64,000 nucleotides of DNA from Omphalotus guepiniiformis. Lineage: Eukaryota > Basidiomycota > Agaricomycetes > Agaricales > Omphalotaceae. Under the pieces are notes generated by a model. The model did no database searches. It had not been told where the DNA came from and was given only the letters and a program-made list of their open reading frames with translations. The stretch's first letter is position 1; the number at the start of each line of letters is the position of its first letter. The stretch is taken from the NCBI GenBank assembly GCA_028554645.1, contig JAQOOI010000063.1, forward strand, positions 868,001 to 932,000. Direction: 5' to 3'. Shown one piece after another: positions 11,313 through 24,458 of this stretch. The position numbers were made by a program, and so were the translations under genes.

Positions 11313-14300
11313 ATGCAAGTCCTCTCTTCTCCCGCTCTTTCTCCTCCTCCTGGTCAATCCATGCCCTCGTCTTTGGCCGCTATATTCGACCGCCGTGTTT
11401 CAAAGCCTGCCCTTGACTTGCCTCGCACCTTTTCGAATACTCCTGTTCCCATTCTTTCAGACACTGGGTTGCCCAGTGTCGCCGTGAAAAAACCCGCCGA
11501 TGGTCGCACATCTCGCAGGCCGACAATCGCTGGCTTTCTCCCTATGCCCCCAATCAGCGCGTCGCCGATTTGCACTCCAACGCCCAGTTCATCTTCCCGT
11601 GATTTGAGCATTTATTCAGACTCCGGAGAAGATGATCTTGGTGTTTTCCGCAGCACCGAGAGTGCACCTACCCTTGACCATGTGTCTCTTCGCTCTGTTG
11701 CAGCACCACCAAAATGGATATCTACACCGCCCACACCTCCACCCAAGCTCTTTAAGCGCTCTGTTACATGCGTAGCACGCCGACCTCCTTCGCCTTCTGT
11801 TACGCCCTCGGCCTCATTTTCTTCCTCAATGGAGCCTCATGCATCTAGCCGCATACCTAAACGGTGTGCTTCTGCGCCATCAATGTCAGCTCGCGCTAGG
11901 TCGAGTTCAGAGTCTTCCATAAGCTTTGGAAAGAGGACTAAGGTCGAGCAAGGTGCGACAGACTCCATCCTGGCCGCTAGCCCTCTTCGAGTCAGTTTCA
12001 TCCCTCCGAGGGAGTCCTCTACCGTGTTTTTCACTCATTCGAAACCTTTTTATAACATCGTTTATCAAGTGAGTAACGAGTCTACAGATGATGCGACGGA
12101 GTTTGGTGAAGGAAATTCTTCTGCACGTCGGAAAGTTGATATCTCGAACCCGATTCCGGAGAAGGACGAGAAGTGGACTAAAGAGAAACTCAAGGACGAC
12201 GCAAAGAAGTTTCACGCGTTGGTGGAATTGCTTTCGACCGAAGTGTCTTATTTACAGGATCTGAGAGCCTTGGTCTCGGTAAGCTTCAATACTTGTACAG
12301 AGGTGTTTTTACTAACTATCAATCTTTAGGTATACCTTAGATTTATTCCGACACTAGCATTGAAACGCTCGCCAAGTTCCTTCTCAGCCCTTTCGCGCCA
12401 TAATTCGAGCACGCATTTAAATAGCGCTTCCTCCTTCAATGCAGGCAACGTTTTCGATATACATGGCTTACAACTACTGACACCTGTATCTGCCAAAGAG
12501 CGAGAGAAGAGCCCGTCTCGACATATATTCACGAACTCTGAAGTGGAAGTACTAGCGCGAAATGCCGAAGAGATTCTACAGTTACATGAAGAATTTGTCG
12601 AAGAGTTGCGCGTTGCTATGGCTCCCTTAGGCATTCCCGTGCTCTCGCAAGGTATTGCAGAAAGGATCGACGCAGCAGTGGAACAAAGTCGCGGAATAGG
12701 AAATATTGGTGCTGCTATTGCCCTAGTCGCGACCAAGTTTGCTACCGAGGTTGGTGTTGATATGATATTCGATTCATACGAGTGAAGAGTTCATTGATGT
12801 GACACTAGGCTTCACGCTTTACATCATACGAGACATTCTGCGCCGGTCACCCCGAAGCGCTTGACATTATACGTCGCGTAAACCAATTGCATGCCGCTGA
12901 ATGGGACGCATTCGAGCAACGGTGTGGGTCAATGGTGTCTGAATTGCTCGATGACTCGACATCTCCTGTCGAACCTGTCGCTGGTGATGCTTCAACTCCC
13001 TCTACTTCAGCTTCAGCGTCGGTATCGGACGCGGGCCATTCCGGTACTGCTAATGGAGAAAAGAGGAAAAGAGCGAATTCGGGTGCCTCTACGGATAACC
13101 AACGTACCACTCGCTCGCGGTCAAGTAGCTTCACTGTGGCGAAAGATCCTTCTTCTGGCACTTCTCGAAACAGGTCTCGACTTACGTTCATGGATTTCTT
13201 AATCAAACCTGTGCAGAGGATATGCAAATATCCTTTACTGCTCGATCAGTTGAAGACTGGGAAAACGCTCCTCGCACTTTCTGAACAGGGTCTATCAGAT
13301 AGTACAGACATTGATGTCGTAATTGAAAGCGCGGCACGGGCAATGAGACATGTGGCGAGTGCTGTCGATGAAGCAAGACGTAGGCAAGATGTTGCTGTCA
13401 AATCTGCGCTTGTCGTGTCTCGCATATCGTTCACCACTGTTCCTCCATCTTCTCTAAACCAATCATCATCCAGTACTTCAAGTGTCTCCCCGCAGGCCCT
13501 GACACCAACTTTTGTCACTTCGCTTGGCAACTGTCATATGGCGGGCTCATTGGATGTTATCCATCACCGCTCTTCAAAACCTCCGGCCAACATGACAAAC
13601 ATTAACGTCAAGTATCTTGGCGCTTTTCTTTATCTGGGCGGTTATTTTGTCCTTGTCAAAGTTAGTAAAGGCAAGGTCTATGAGCCGAGGTATTGGTTCA
13701 GATTGTGCGACTTTCAAATCACTGATCCAGATATGTACGATGCGTGAGTGTAACCACAGAAACTTTTGCTGAAGTTTCGCGTTTTGATTTTTTGTGATGT
13801 AGCGTGGTTGCCTTGTTCCTTCCGTGTTTCGTGCAAGGGTCATGAGTTCGAGTTTGCGGCTGCCTGTCAACGCGAGAAAGAAGCTTGGTTGACCGCTATT
13901 CGAGAGTCACTCGCATATCCTGTGTCGGGATGGATCAATGAGCCCATTTCCAGTCTTCAAGCGGATGGTAAGTCCGAGCAAATACCTTCCGCACTCGACG
14001 GTCCTTTCGAAACCGTTACACCCCTGCCTACGATCCAGTCTATTTCTGAATTAGGGGCTGACGATGGAGTGGATTCTGCCGAGACTCTTAACGACACCAC
14101 AGAAGCTTCAACGCGCGGTTCGAGGAAGCTTGAGCCTCTCACGATACCCGAGATGCCTAGTCGCCGCTCATCGTCCACCTCTGTGAAAGCTATGTTCACC
14201 CCCATGTCTGCAAACCCTGATACTGTCATCATTCGTCGTTTCCTACCGTCTGCGAGGGCACAAGTGGACAATGGCCTGCACGATGTTATCTCAGCGGTTA

Positions 14301-15109
14301 GTCTTGCGGCCAGATCTCAGGCTACTGGCCGCGAGGAGGAACTATTCCAAGCTCCTCATGTTACGCGCATTGGGACATCTACCTCTCAACCCTCTGCAAT
14401 TCCCCGACCAGTGCCGCGTACTTCTACAAACTCCGGATTGAGTATGGCTAAGAGTCGTCTGAGGAAACATGAAAGTGTTAGGGTTCCCAGAAGGAAGAGC
14501 CTTGTTGATGTGTCCGAAGCACCGGTGCTGAATATCATGACGGTTGCACCAAGGGCCAAGTCTTTGAGTGCAAAAAAGCGACCGAGGACGATTTGCATCA
14601 CTTCCAACAACTTAGATGGGGTTGGATCATCTATGTTTTTCATCCCCGATTCAGCACGTTCCTCATCCCCCCCTTCAATCACGCGCAATTCATCCACTGC
14701 GACGACTCCTTGCTCAGCTCTCAGCAGCCCCATTATGGAGCATTCTTCCCTCGTCAATGGACATTCTCGTCGTGATTCTGAACCACAAAAGTCTCGATCG
14801 CGGCCTAGCTCAAGGATGGGTAGTGTTTGCAATTTTTTTCTGTCACGCTCGTCTTCTCCTTCACTAAGCTCCACCCCATGCTCTCCATCATCGTCTTTGC
14901 AAACCGAACGAGTTTTAGGGAAATCTCCTTCCGGTAGCATCTTCATGCGTTGGGTCAAAGGCTCATCGTCTTCGCACCGGCGTACTCTCAGCGCACCCGA
15001 GCCTCCTAGTAATCAAGCGAGTAGTGCCTCCTCAGAGGAATTAGCTGCTCTTCCCTCACTCACCTTCGGGGATCCATTGAAATTGGTACGATCTCCAGAA
15101 CAGGTATAA
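11313..15109 (+). CDS. Rho guanine-nucleotide exchange factor with DH and PH domains
   Basis: After a disordered Ser/Pro-rich N-terminus of about 300 residues, a Dbl-homology domain starts at FHALVELLSTEVSYLQDLRA (about 12210). It is interrupted by a Ser-rich insert of about 60 residues, continues through LARNAEEILQLHEEFVEEL and ASRFTSYETFCAGHPEAL, has a second disordered insert near 12960-13170, and ends with FLIKPVQRICKYPLLLDQL, the signature of DH helix 8. A PH domain follows (KYLGAFLYLGGYFVLVKV to EFAAACQREKEAWLTAIRES). The C-terminal 380 residues are Ser-rich and probably regulatory. Such proteins activate Rho/Cdc42 GTPases at growth sites. Introns are at about 12278-12329, 12751-12809 and 13747-13801. 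The ATG at 11313 was chosen as the first in the open exon. Confidence 0.88.
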
Positions 15110-15491
15110 TATATACGCATTTCGTTTGAGTTGGCGTTGTTCTTCATACAACGCAAGTTTTTTCCGCATTATAAAGCCGTAGATTTAACGCGAGCCCTGC
15201 AAGATGCCGCGTCCTTAGAATATAAAATGATACCCCGATCTTCGTATTCCCTACCCTCGCAACTCTTGCAGTTCCTGTATTTGTAAAAAAAAAACTATCA
15301 TCATCATCATCATCATCATTGCGAATGCATTTTGTTTGTATCTTATTCATCCAGGGTAGTTTTCAGAATAGTATTTTTCATACACAATTACACACTCGTA
15401 CATATACATATATTGCATGGTTTATAAACGAAGCTAGATTTGCATGCATCTACTTACTAAGTCCCTGATATATGTGGGAATTGAAATGAGT
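15110..15491. other. Convergent 3' region with a (TCA)n microsatellite
   Basis: The 382 bases between two convergent RhoGEF genes hold no gene. An A-run of about ten is followed by a TCA trinucleotide repeat of about eight copies near 15297-15320, the only clear microsatellite here. The rest is AT-rich 3' UTR-type sequence. Confidence 0.7.
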
Positions 15492-18400
15492 CTAAAGTAT
15501 GAGGCCGTGGGCGCGTAGCAATGCGCCCCACTCCTCCTGTCGAAGCTCTGCTTCAGCTAAACGTCGCTTGAGTTCCCTGTTCAAAAAGTCAGGTTAGACA
15601 TTTGAAGTCTAGAAAGATATGCTGACGTACGAATTCTCTTTGGACAAGGAATTTCGAGATTCCTTGGTCATTCGCAAATCTTGAGTCATTGCTTGCCAAG
15701 CCTCATCTTCAGGCAGGTTGACATCATTGTACATGCCATCGAGTTCCTCATTGAAAGCCTGTACAAGACCGGATGAGAGGCACGCGGTGTTACAATCAGT
15801 CCACATACCTCGTACATGATTTCTTTCTCGTTAGTAGCATCGGCTAATAAACTCTTGACTACTTCGCATTGCCTTCTAGAGTTCTGAAGTTCCAGCTTGG
15901 TACGTTCCAGGTCGTTGGTTCGCTATAAAGTACGATTTTTTCCCCTTTGGCCAACACTGTCTGATATTGAACAAAGACCTACCTCCTTGAGAGTAGCCGA
16001 CAGCTTGCCCAACGCAGTCTCAAGAGCATCGTGATTAGAGACAGCATTGAAAAGAAACGATTCCGCCTCGGATACCAATCCATCCAATGGCCCAGTATTA
16101 CCAAGTCCAGTGTTGGCAACCATAGCTGAAGAATCGACGGAATTATAAGCGCGTAGAGGTGTACCAGTGGTGACTGCTTGTATTTTCCGCGGTGTACTTT
16201 CCCCATTCCGCTGTCCAATGAGTTTTTGCATCTCTTCTAGTCGTTCCTGAGCCGCCCTTGACTAACCATGGTTGAAATATAAGCGAGTTGAAAAATAATA
16301 ACTAACGAATCTATTTACCAAGGGTGTGGATCTTTGTGGGGTACGCAGAATTTTGCTAGGAGAGGGTGGTCGGGTTATTTCTTCAAGGAATGGGGCACCA
16401 TTACTGGATCGCTGCTTATCGACTTCCAATTTTATCCGTTTAACAGCTCGATGCGAAGAGTCAACCTGAAATCTTTGAAATGAGCCCACTGTAATCACAG
16501 AGGACAACCCAACTTACATCCTTCTTGGTTGCATGAGCAAGATGTATTATCTTCTCAAACTCATTGACAATCTGAGTAGAAGCGACCGATGCACTTCCAA
16601 CTCTACCCAGCTTGATTTGCGGGGAAACCCGCCGCGGCGTGATCACCTTTGCAGGTGTCCTGGTCAACGAATTACGACCTCTCTTGCGGGTTGGCATCGG
16701 TGAATCGGTTGTTCGGACAGAGGTCTTCTTTTTGATGGACAAAGGTTCAACTGAAGAATTAGTCGCGATACCATTTGACTGTGGCTTGGGTGTCGTGTTA
16801 GTATTGTTAGTTTGGTTAAAAACTTGTCGCTTGCTGCGAGGTATTCCAGATCGTGCAGGGGTGGAAGCAGGTTGGACAAAATCGCTTAATTCAGCAACTA
16901 TTTCATCCTCCACGGATGACAGCTCGAGGGGAGAGGGAGGTCGTGGACTTCGGGAGGGGGGGAGAGGGGAGGGACTCCGGGGTCCTAGAGGACGACGATC
17001 TGCAGAACTACGTGAAACAGAGCGGTGGGAGCAAGGGGAAGGGGACCGTGCATATGCAGCTGTGATTGTACATTGGCTATTGGAATCCCTAGAGGTGGAA
17101 GCCCGAGAAGCCGGACGAACAGGTAAGGGTGGTTCCTCTGAAGACAAAGCATTGGAAGACATAAGATTTAGTACAAAGTGGGAGCTTACCTTCATAGATA
17201 GGCGCATCACTGGGGGTCATACTACGCACAGGGACCTGCCTATCGTTCTGGTTCTTGCTATTCCGGCGAGCAAGTTCAAGCTGCAACGCCAGGTCTTGAT
17301 CGGATGTGTCAAAGTTCTTTGCGAAGAACGTCGGCTCATCATCCTCGATATCGGTGTAATCAGAGTCCCTGTCTCGAGACATAGACCTCGCCCTAGATGA
17401 CCTGGAGACCGATCGCGACAGGCTACGGCTGAAAGAACCTTCTGTATCGGAAATCGCTGCAGGGGACCTGCCCCTTTGTTTCTCTAGCCGGCTCTTAGAT
17501 CTTGAGGAGGAGTTGAAGAAGGAAGCATCATCGTCCACAGTAGTGGCTGCAGTGGATACAGAATTCGACCGACGTGAGAATTTCGTTAAGCTACTATCCC
17601 CTGTCCCTGTGGTGGTACTCTGCGTATACATAGATGATCGACTGGCGGTGGACTTGGTCCGCTTGCGTCCGTTAACAGACCCACTGAAGAAGTCGCCCAT
17701 TGCTGAGCCTGGTCGCGAGTTGAACAGGTTACGCGAGATAGCGTCCAGCCCAAATATAGATGCTTTTGACCGAGCAGTGGGGGTTGAAGGCCGCGAATTA
17801 TTTCTGCCCGTCTTGAACTCAAACAGACCAAACTGATGGACTATGTGGAACTTTCAGAAACACGAGCATCACTAATGGCAAGGGGCTTACTAGTTAAAAC
17901 AATCCGTGAAGGGACTCTAGTAGTTTGCACCACGTCCTCCTCTCCAGGATCGGAAGGATCACTTGAAGTGACCTTGAAACGACATACACCGCCTGCAAGA
18001 GGTTGAAGTCTAATTACCGCAAAAGGGGGTGCTGCCACACCAAAAGGAATGTTATCAGCAGTTCCTTGAGCATCTACGTGAACCACAATTTTTGTCTAGA
18101 AATACGTGAATATGTTAATGAAGCCAGTAGGACATTAAAGATTGCCATATATTCACCTTTCTAGGCTCTTGCAGAAAGGCTGTTCGTGTGTATACATTGT
18201 AGTATGTTCTTGCAGCGACAACCTTCCCAGATCTGGATTCAACTTCCATATCTTCGGCACGAAGAACAACCGACTGGCCAAGCCGAGCTCTATGGTTTGC
18301 CTGTACGCTCCAAAGATTCTCAAGGAATCGTTGTTTATCCGTCTCGGTCTGGGTAGGATCCAGATTGACGGGTGACGGAGGATGGACTACAGATAATGAC

Positions 18401-20033
18401 CGGAAGGCTCGTCCTGACCATCTGTCGCCTTGGTCTTGAGGAGGGTTTTCCAGGAACAGATGAAACTCTATGTATTTTACACGAATCTGTAAGTTCATGG
18501 GAATCATTCTATCAATGCGAACTTACCTGCTCCTCCGACGTCAGTTGCAACGATATCAGTAACATCCAACACTCCCTTGCACACCATTCCGGTTCTCTTC
18601 TTAGCAGTAGGCATACCTCCTTTCGTGACCTTGTCCAACTCATCTAGACCCGATAAAGCTCTTCCACTTTTCTCTCCATTTCCCGGTCTCTTGACAATAA
18701 GAAGCTTATCGTCGAATAGGAAGAGCGTACAGTGAAGAGATCCCAAGGATGAACTTGATACGGACGCAGTCGATGACAGTGGGGCATCAACTAACACGTC
18801 CTCGACGTCGATGCAATCAATAAACCGACGGGAATTGGAAAAGAGATTGGGTGGAAAGCCGTCGATACTGGCAATAAGACAGTATACTATTGCAGCACGT
18901 TGAGTTTGCTCGTCCGCTTCTGCCAGGGCGATCTTGCTGGCTATCTCGTCTGCCTCTATTAGCTTGGCACGCTGAGAGTCCTCGGGAGCCATATGCTTGA
19001 TCATCAGCCGAAACAGAAGGGTGTAGCGGGGGATACGTTGGACAGGATCCATGAGAAGTTCTCGCAGTCCCACTCGATTGCCATTATCCACTGTTTGCCA
19101 TTTGATACGCTACAACACAGTGAGGACTAGTATAAACGGATGTAACTTAGAGACTTACATCAATAAACTCCGCAAATTGGGACCTTTTCGATATTTGTTC
19201 AAATATTTGCTGTGCCTCTTCCCTCTTCACGTAGTACTGCTTATACTGTTCAAAGCCTCTCAAATCTTTGAAATGTTTGAGAGCCACGTCGCCAATGCCT
19301 CCGACCAGTCGATGTCCGTTTGGGGCGCTCATTTTCTCCAAATCTGTGAGAAAGGCTTCATTCACAGGAATGAGATTGTCGATATTGCCAAAGAGGGTCT
19401 TGGCCTCATATTTCGGTATAATAGCAGTACTTTTGCTCCTCGCGAAGTTTCGCAAAGGATCGGCATAGTCTTTCTTCAAATTTCGAAGTCGCCTCACATA
19501 TGACCTTTCAGTGTTTACGAGTTCGTTGATCGCGGAAGAAAGAGCGGAGGAGTCAGGTAGAACGCGCTTTCGTGTAACGGGATGGTCCTAGAGAAAGCAC
19601 AAAGAATAAACTTTAGCTAGATGAAAATAGATAAAGTATCGGTACCAAAGCAGAACATGCAAGTATCGCCATGGAGGTTCTGTTGTTGGTCTAGCAAAAA
19701 GAAGCTTGTACTCACAGATTCCGCTTTGGCAGTATTCGAATTGGAAGTTAACATACCATCTTCTGATTCTTCTCCTATCACGTCGCCCAGAGATAGTACC
19801 AGTTCTTGTATCTCTGGTGGTCCGCTCTGATGTCAGGAGCTTGTAGCATAAAGCAGAAGATGATACTCACCTTCAGGAAGTGTCCTTCCATTCTCTGAGC
19901 CTTCCACAACGACACCACAAAAGAAAACGCGCTTTGTTACACTAAAACTCGAAGTGCTTGGGTCCGTTCGGAGCCTAGCCTCGTCACCAGTGGCAAGGGG
20001 TACCTGTTTCCGGGGAGATGTGCTGAGAGCCAT
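15492..20033 (-). CDS. Rho guanine-nucleotide exchange factor with DH domain and long Ser/Pro-rich, coiled-coil C-terminus
   Basis: Read on the minus strand from ATG 20033, the protein has a short N-terminus and a DH domain (LSSAINELVNTERSYVRRL at about 19510 to ELLMDPVQRIPRYTLLFRLM at about 19040). A PH-like region follows (LHCTLFLFDDKLLIVKRPG, about 18700), then a beta-rich stretch to about 17900. The remaining half is low in complexity with many RS/SP repeats (about 17800-16900), several basic segments, and a C-terminal alpha-helical region (RTNDLERTKLELQNSRRQC to ELKRRLAEAELRQEEWGALL) likely to form a coiled coil. The stop is TAG at 15492-15494. The domain order differs from the upstream RhoGEF (no matching C-terminal tail), so these are not recent duplicates. 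Candidate targets are Rho1 or Cdc42 in septation or polarity, but the GTPase cannot be read from sequence. Introns are many and short. Confidence 0.85.
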
Positions 20034-20627
20034 TCGAGAGTATGAGGGAGACGTGGAGAGAGAAGAGGGGAGAAAAGGAGACTTGTAAGCTAGTAATTCT
20101 TTGACGGAAGCATTCAACAGTCCAACTTCGTACAACTAAGTAATCGCCTTTCGTCCGCTCAACCAAAGGACGCGGTCACGTGCGCGTTACGTCACGCCTG
20201 AAACCCTTCCCGCTACCCTCGGACTCCAAGCTTCAGTAACCGAGCCTAGCTCTTGAAATCATTCTCAATGAAGTACTGTTATACGAACTAGAACACGCAA
20301 GTATCATACAACTACACTAACACCTTCAATTTACTATTGTTACTTCATTTGCTATACACACAACTGTAAAGAACATAGGAATCATAGAGCAACGGAGATG
20401 AGAGTAGGTATAAACAGACAAAACCCAAAAGTTATAAGTAATTGTGACGAACATGAAAAGAAATAAAGAAAAATTTCAAAAGAACTATCAATACACTTCA
20501 AATCAGAGAATTAGAGAAGGACCAACACGCAAACGCAGACCGCTCAGATACAATATGAAATAAGGGTAGTGCGTATTAAGAGGGGATGCGAAACCAGGAG
20601 ATGATGAAAGCATAATCGGATTACTTC
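20034..20627. other. Upstream region of the minus-strand RhoGEF and 3' region of EPL1
   Basis: There is no coding frame here. Bases nearest the RhoGEF start carry a GC-rich promoter-like patch with an E-box and a CRE-like site (separate entry). The remainder, 20270-20627, is A-rich and looks like 3' UTR and terminator of EPL1 read on the minus strand. Confidence 0.6.
20176..20194 (-). promoter_or_regulatory. E-box (TCACGTG) plus CRE/ATF-like site (TTACGTCA)
   Basis: Two bZIP/bHLH-type sites lie five bases apart, 140-160 bp upstream of the RhoGEF start codon: TCACGTG at 20176-20182 and TTACGTCA at 20187-20194. Known fungal factors with such sites are Cbf1-type bHLH and Atf1/CreA-type bZIP proteins. 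Function is inferred from consensus only. Confidence 0.4.
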
Positions 20628-23600
20628 TTAATATCCTGGAGTATTACCGACAGGCTGTTGTTGGGGGTGTTGATGTTGCATCATTGGTGAACCAGACATT
20701 GCCATGGGTGAGCTCTGGGATAATCTCGGTGGTGATTGTGAGTGGGGATGGGCAATCGATGGTATTGGGGAAGGGCTATGGTGTTGCTGCATGGAACTCG
20801 CATGCTGCATGTGAGGCGACATCTGTTGAAGCTGATGCATCTGGCCGTTCATCACTTGCGAATTTGGCATGGTACCTCTCACACCAGCTCTAGATCCGTT
20901 GGCAGACGGCGTACGAACAGGGATATGCTGCGCAGGAAGAGCTAGGTTCCTCATGTTCGGACTGGAAGACATCGAGGTTCCGCTCACGATTCCATTTACG
21001 ACAGACCCTGGGCGCTGGTGCGGCGGGCTTGTCCCTGATCCAACAGCACCAGCTGACCACTGCATCTGCCTCGCAGGGGGTAACTTCAAGTTCATATTCA
21101 TCGGCGAACCCATATTACCCATCTGCATGTTCTGCAAATTGACCATGTTTTGCATATTGTATCCGCCATTCGTACTCCCAACCCCACTCATGCTAATGTT
21201 ATGAGCGACATTTCCAGACAGCGGTAGATAGGCGCTTGGTGCTGAATTTGCAGCATTAAACACTGATTTTAGGTTCTGCATCTGCTGCTGGCTGAGAGCA
21301 GATGCTGTCTGGTTAGTGGATTGAGGATGTGAGATGTTCGCATTCAATGAAGTTGGAGATGCATTGGCGTTGGGAAGCGCAGAATATCCATTCGCATTCA
21401 CTGGGCTAATGTGTTGTCCGGGATGCCCATTTGTCGCAGGAACGCTCATGTGAATAGCTTGCTGATGCAGGTGTGAGGGAGATTGTTGACCTTGTTGAGA
21501 TTTGGGTCGTGCGATGTAATGTCCTTGAGCATTATGCACTCCGTTGATGCTGACATCATGTGCATGAGGCTGCGGTTCATTGGCGGTGCCAGAAGTTTGT
21601 AAGTGGGTTGGTGAAGAGCTCGCTGCATTGGGAATGGAAAACGATACACCGGAAATACTAGCGTCCAAAGACTTTATGCTTTCAGTATGAGGCATGCTCA
21701 TTGCAGGTCGATGAATGCCATTGACGACACTGCCGTTAACAGCTGGCTGCACATGTGCCAATGAAGACGAGGGTCGAAGAGGGGGCGATGCCTGAGGTGC
21801 AGCAACACCAACAGGCTGAGCAGACTGCTGTAGACCACTCGAAAGCTGGGTCTGGGGCAATGCAGCAGCACGCCCGTTTGCTGATATGCGCATATGATTG
21901 ACGGTGATCGCAGAGGGCTGCATCTTCAGTTGCTGTGACACGGATATTGGAGTACCGTTGACTGCAGTATGTGGCATGGTCAGGGGAATACCAGCCGCAC
22001 CAGTGTGTTGAACGGCAGCAGCATTCTGTTGGCCAGCTTGAGAAATCATGATCGCGGCCTGCTGATGCTGAAGAAGCTGCGCCTGTGTCTGCTGCTGTGG
22101 CTGCATATTGGGAATGGGATACCTGCCGGCACCAGGTGGCATCCTGGCCATCGGTGGGACCATCCCGAGTTTGAACGGAATGATATTCTCCTTCCTCCCA
22201 TCAGGCGTGATACGCGTGATAGTAGGATCGTTGAGTAAACTCCCTACGTCGGGGTCGTTGAGTAAGGAAACAGTGTGCCTCAAATACCTATGTTATCAGA
22301 TCAGTCTTAACTATAATAGAACCATTGGTTCTGAAAAGCTCATACTTGAGGTCGTAATCGTCTACCAGCATTCTATCGTGTTCATCCGATCCGCCGGGCC
22401 CGTACGCGGGAAGGTCATCTGGGTCAAACCTCCATCGTTCTGCCAGTTGAAGGTTAGCTTCCTTATCCTCCTGCTCTACATCAACATCCATTGAGTCGTC
22501 CTCAATGTCTGTCTCGACGGCGGCCGGACGTCTTCGATGTCGCGTCGGAACACCCCGAGATGATGCTGACAGTCGTCGATCAATGAACATCCGGCCCCCG
22601 CGCCCATGCCGCACTCGAATAGAGCGCCGCTGCAATGATGCCACGTCACCAGAATTGGTGCCTTCTGATTCGTCCAATTCTGCCCGTTGTGCGGGCCATG
22701 ACGGTGCTTGCGACGGAGTCACATATTTAAAAAGCCTTGAGGAATAAGCGACCATTGGTGATACGTAACCAGGCTGCGAAAACCTTAGAAAAAGAACTAG
22801 GCATCATGTCTAAAAAACTCACGTCAACATGATCTTCCCAATGTTGATCCAGCTCCTTCTGCTTAGATAGAAGTGTATCGACCTTGGTATGTATCAGAGC
22901 GCAACGTTCCTTTGGCCGCATAGCGTCTGGGCGAACAGAAGCTGCCTGAGAAGCTGGGTCATGTTTCGGTGGGACGCGAACGCCATTGATTCGTCTGCAG
23001 AGAAATCAAGGATACAATCCTGAAGGTGTATGAAAGAACACATACGGTAATTCATGTTTCTTGACTGGCCTTTCCTTGTCAATGAGTAGTTCTTCGTCCA
23101 GCTTGTCGCTAAGAGTCGGATTTTGACATTTCAAATCCACCAAGCTGACACGCTGACTCCAAATGATAGAGGACTGTCTGGCGGCATCTCGTTTCACGTG
23201 CTCGCGAAACAGAATTTGCTTTGCCAGTTCAAGTGGGAAGGAGAACTCGCTTTTCAAACGTGCAAGCTTATCGGAGGAGGTCACTTGGGATGCTCTGGTT
23301 TTGCGGACAGCTTTGACATCTCGACGACGGAAACAAACATAGGATTCATTCAGAGTATCGGATTCGTCAAACTAGAAAGCAGAGTTAGTACGCTATTAAA
23401 TAAGCTCCTACAGAAATGCCTTACATTGAGCACAGGTATGATGCTATGACCGCCCCGCTCCAACCGTCTTTCTTTCCAGTACGGATATATTGCACGGGCT
23501 ATGCGAAGTAACTGTGACGGCGGAGGAAGCCATTTCGGTGCAGTGTAAGTTGCAAATGTAGCTACAGAGAGGGGAGATGAGAAGACATCTTGATATTCCG

Positions 23601-24458
23601 AAAATGTTGGAAACGCCATCCCGGTGGCTAGACTCTGTAAACCGAGCATCAGTAATGCACACTTTTTGTGTCGACGCAAATCACAAACATGGTGTAAAAA
23701 TTCCGTCTTCTCATGGGTCATCTTCTCATATAGTCCCATCACCAATTCAAACTCATCCTCAGATATGACGACAGACTGCGTGCCTTCAGGCTCCTTCCCT
23801 TTGGCTTTCGCGCTACGAGCGGACACCCTGGTGCCAGGAGCCAAAATGGCACCCTGAATGCTAGTGCCTTCACCCCGAGCTTCCTCGTTGTTGCGCTCTA
23901 GCCACTCAGCATCACGCTCATCCATATAGTAGGAAAAACCGTTGGCAAGCCCCGCCGCACAGCTCTCCTCAACCGTATCCGTGGACTGGACGTAAGAGAT
24001 CGGATCCTTCCATCTATTGGAAGGATAAATCTGTTCATAGCCATCGGCGACCCCAGTGTGATCGGGAATGGGAATGAATGCGGTTGAAGATGAATTCTTC
24101 TCTTTCTCGGCGCCCCTTGTTGACCTTCCGGCGGTATGATTACGCAACGCAGCCTCAGACAAAACAGCTTGTAGATGGTGTTCCTAAATAGGATGATTAG
24201 TCAGCAATTCCGCGGAACGCAATGCCACATCGATGTGGTGACGTGGCACGATATGATTGGGAGATGAAGTGGGCCTACATTAGCGTCCTCTTGGTCGACA
24301 CCAGCGACACTTTGGAGCAAACGGTTCTTCTCTTCGTCCTCATCCGGAATGATAGGGTCTGAATCGATGTTTCCATGGACGATTTTGAGGCGACTTTTGT
24401 TGTTAATTCTGTTGCGATTCCTGAGAGTGGACGCAGGCGGTTGTCCGGGACGGGGCAT
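20628..24458 (-). CDS. EPL1: Enhancer of polycomb-like protein, NuA4 histone acetyltransferase subunit
   Basis: The N-terminus (ATG at 24458, MPRPGQPPASTLRNRNRINN, then LKIVHGN) begins the EPcA domain that binds Esa1, Eaf6 and Yng2 in the Piccolo NuA4 module. The conserved domain continues through GYEQIYPSNRWKDPISYVQS, the acidic stretch FSYYMDERDAEWLERNNEEA, and DEFELVMGLYEKMTHEKTEF. Further on come YPYWKERRLERGGHSIIPVL, CFRRRDVKAVRKTR and LLSKQKELDQHWEDHVD. The C-terminal 550 residues (about 20630-22280) are Gln/Asn/Pro/Met-rich, as in many fungal EPL1 proteins, and probably join NuA4 to Tra1/Eaf1. The stop is TAA at 20628-20630. EPL1 organises acetylation of H4 and H2A in the nucleus. Length and motif order fit the family. 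Confidence 0.95.

Noticed and set aside
15297..15320. TCA repeat as a functional element
   Set aside because: It is a simple microsatellite in a 3' region; there is no sign of further meaning.
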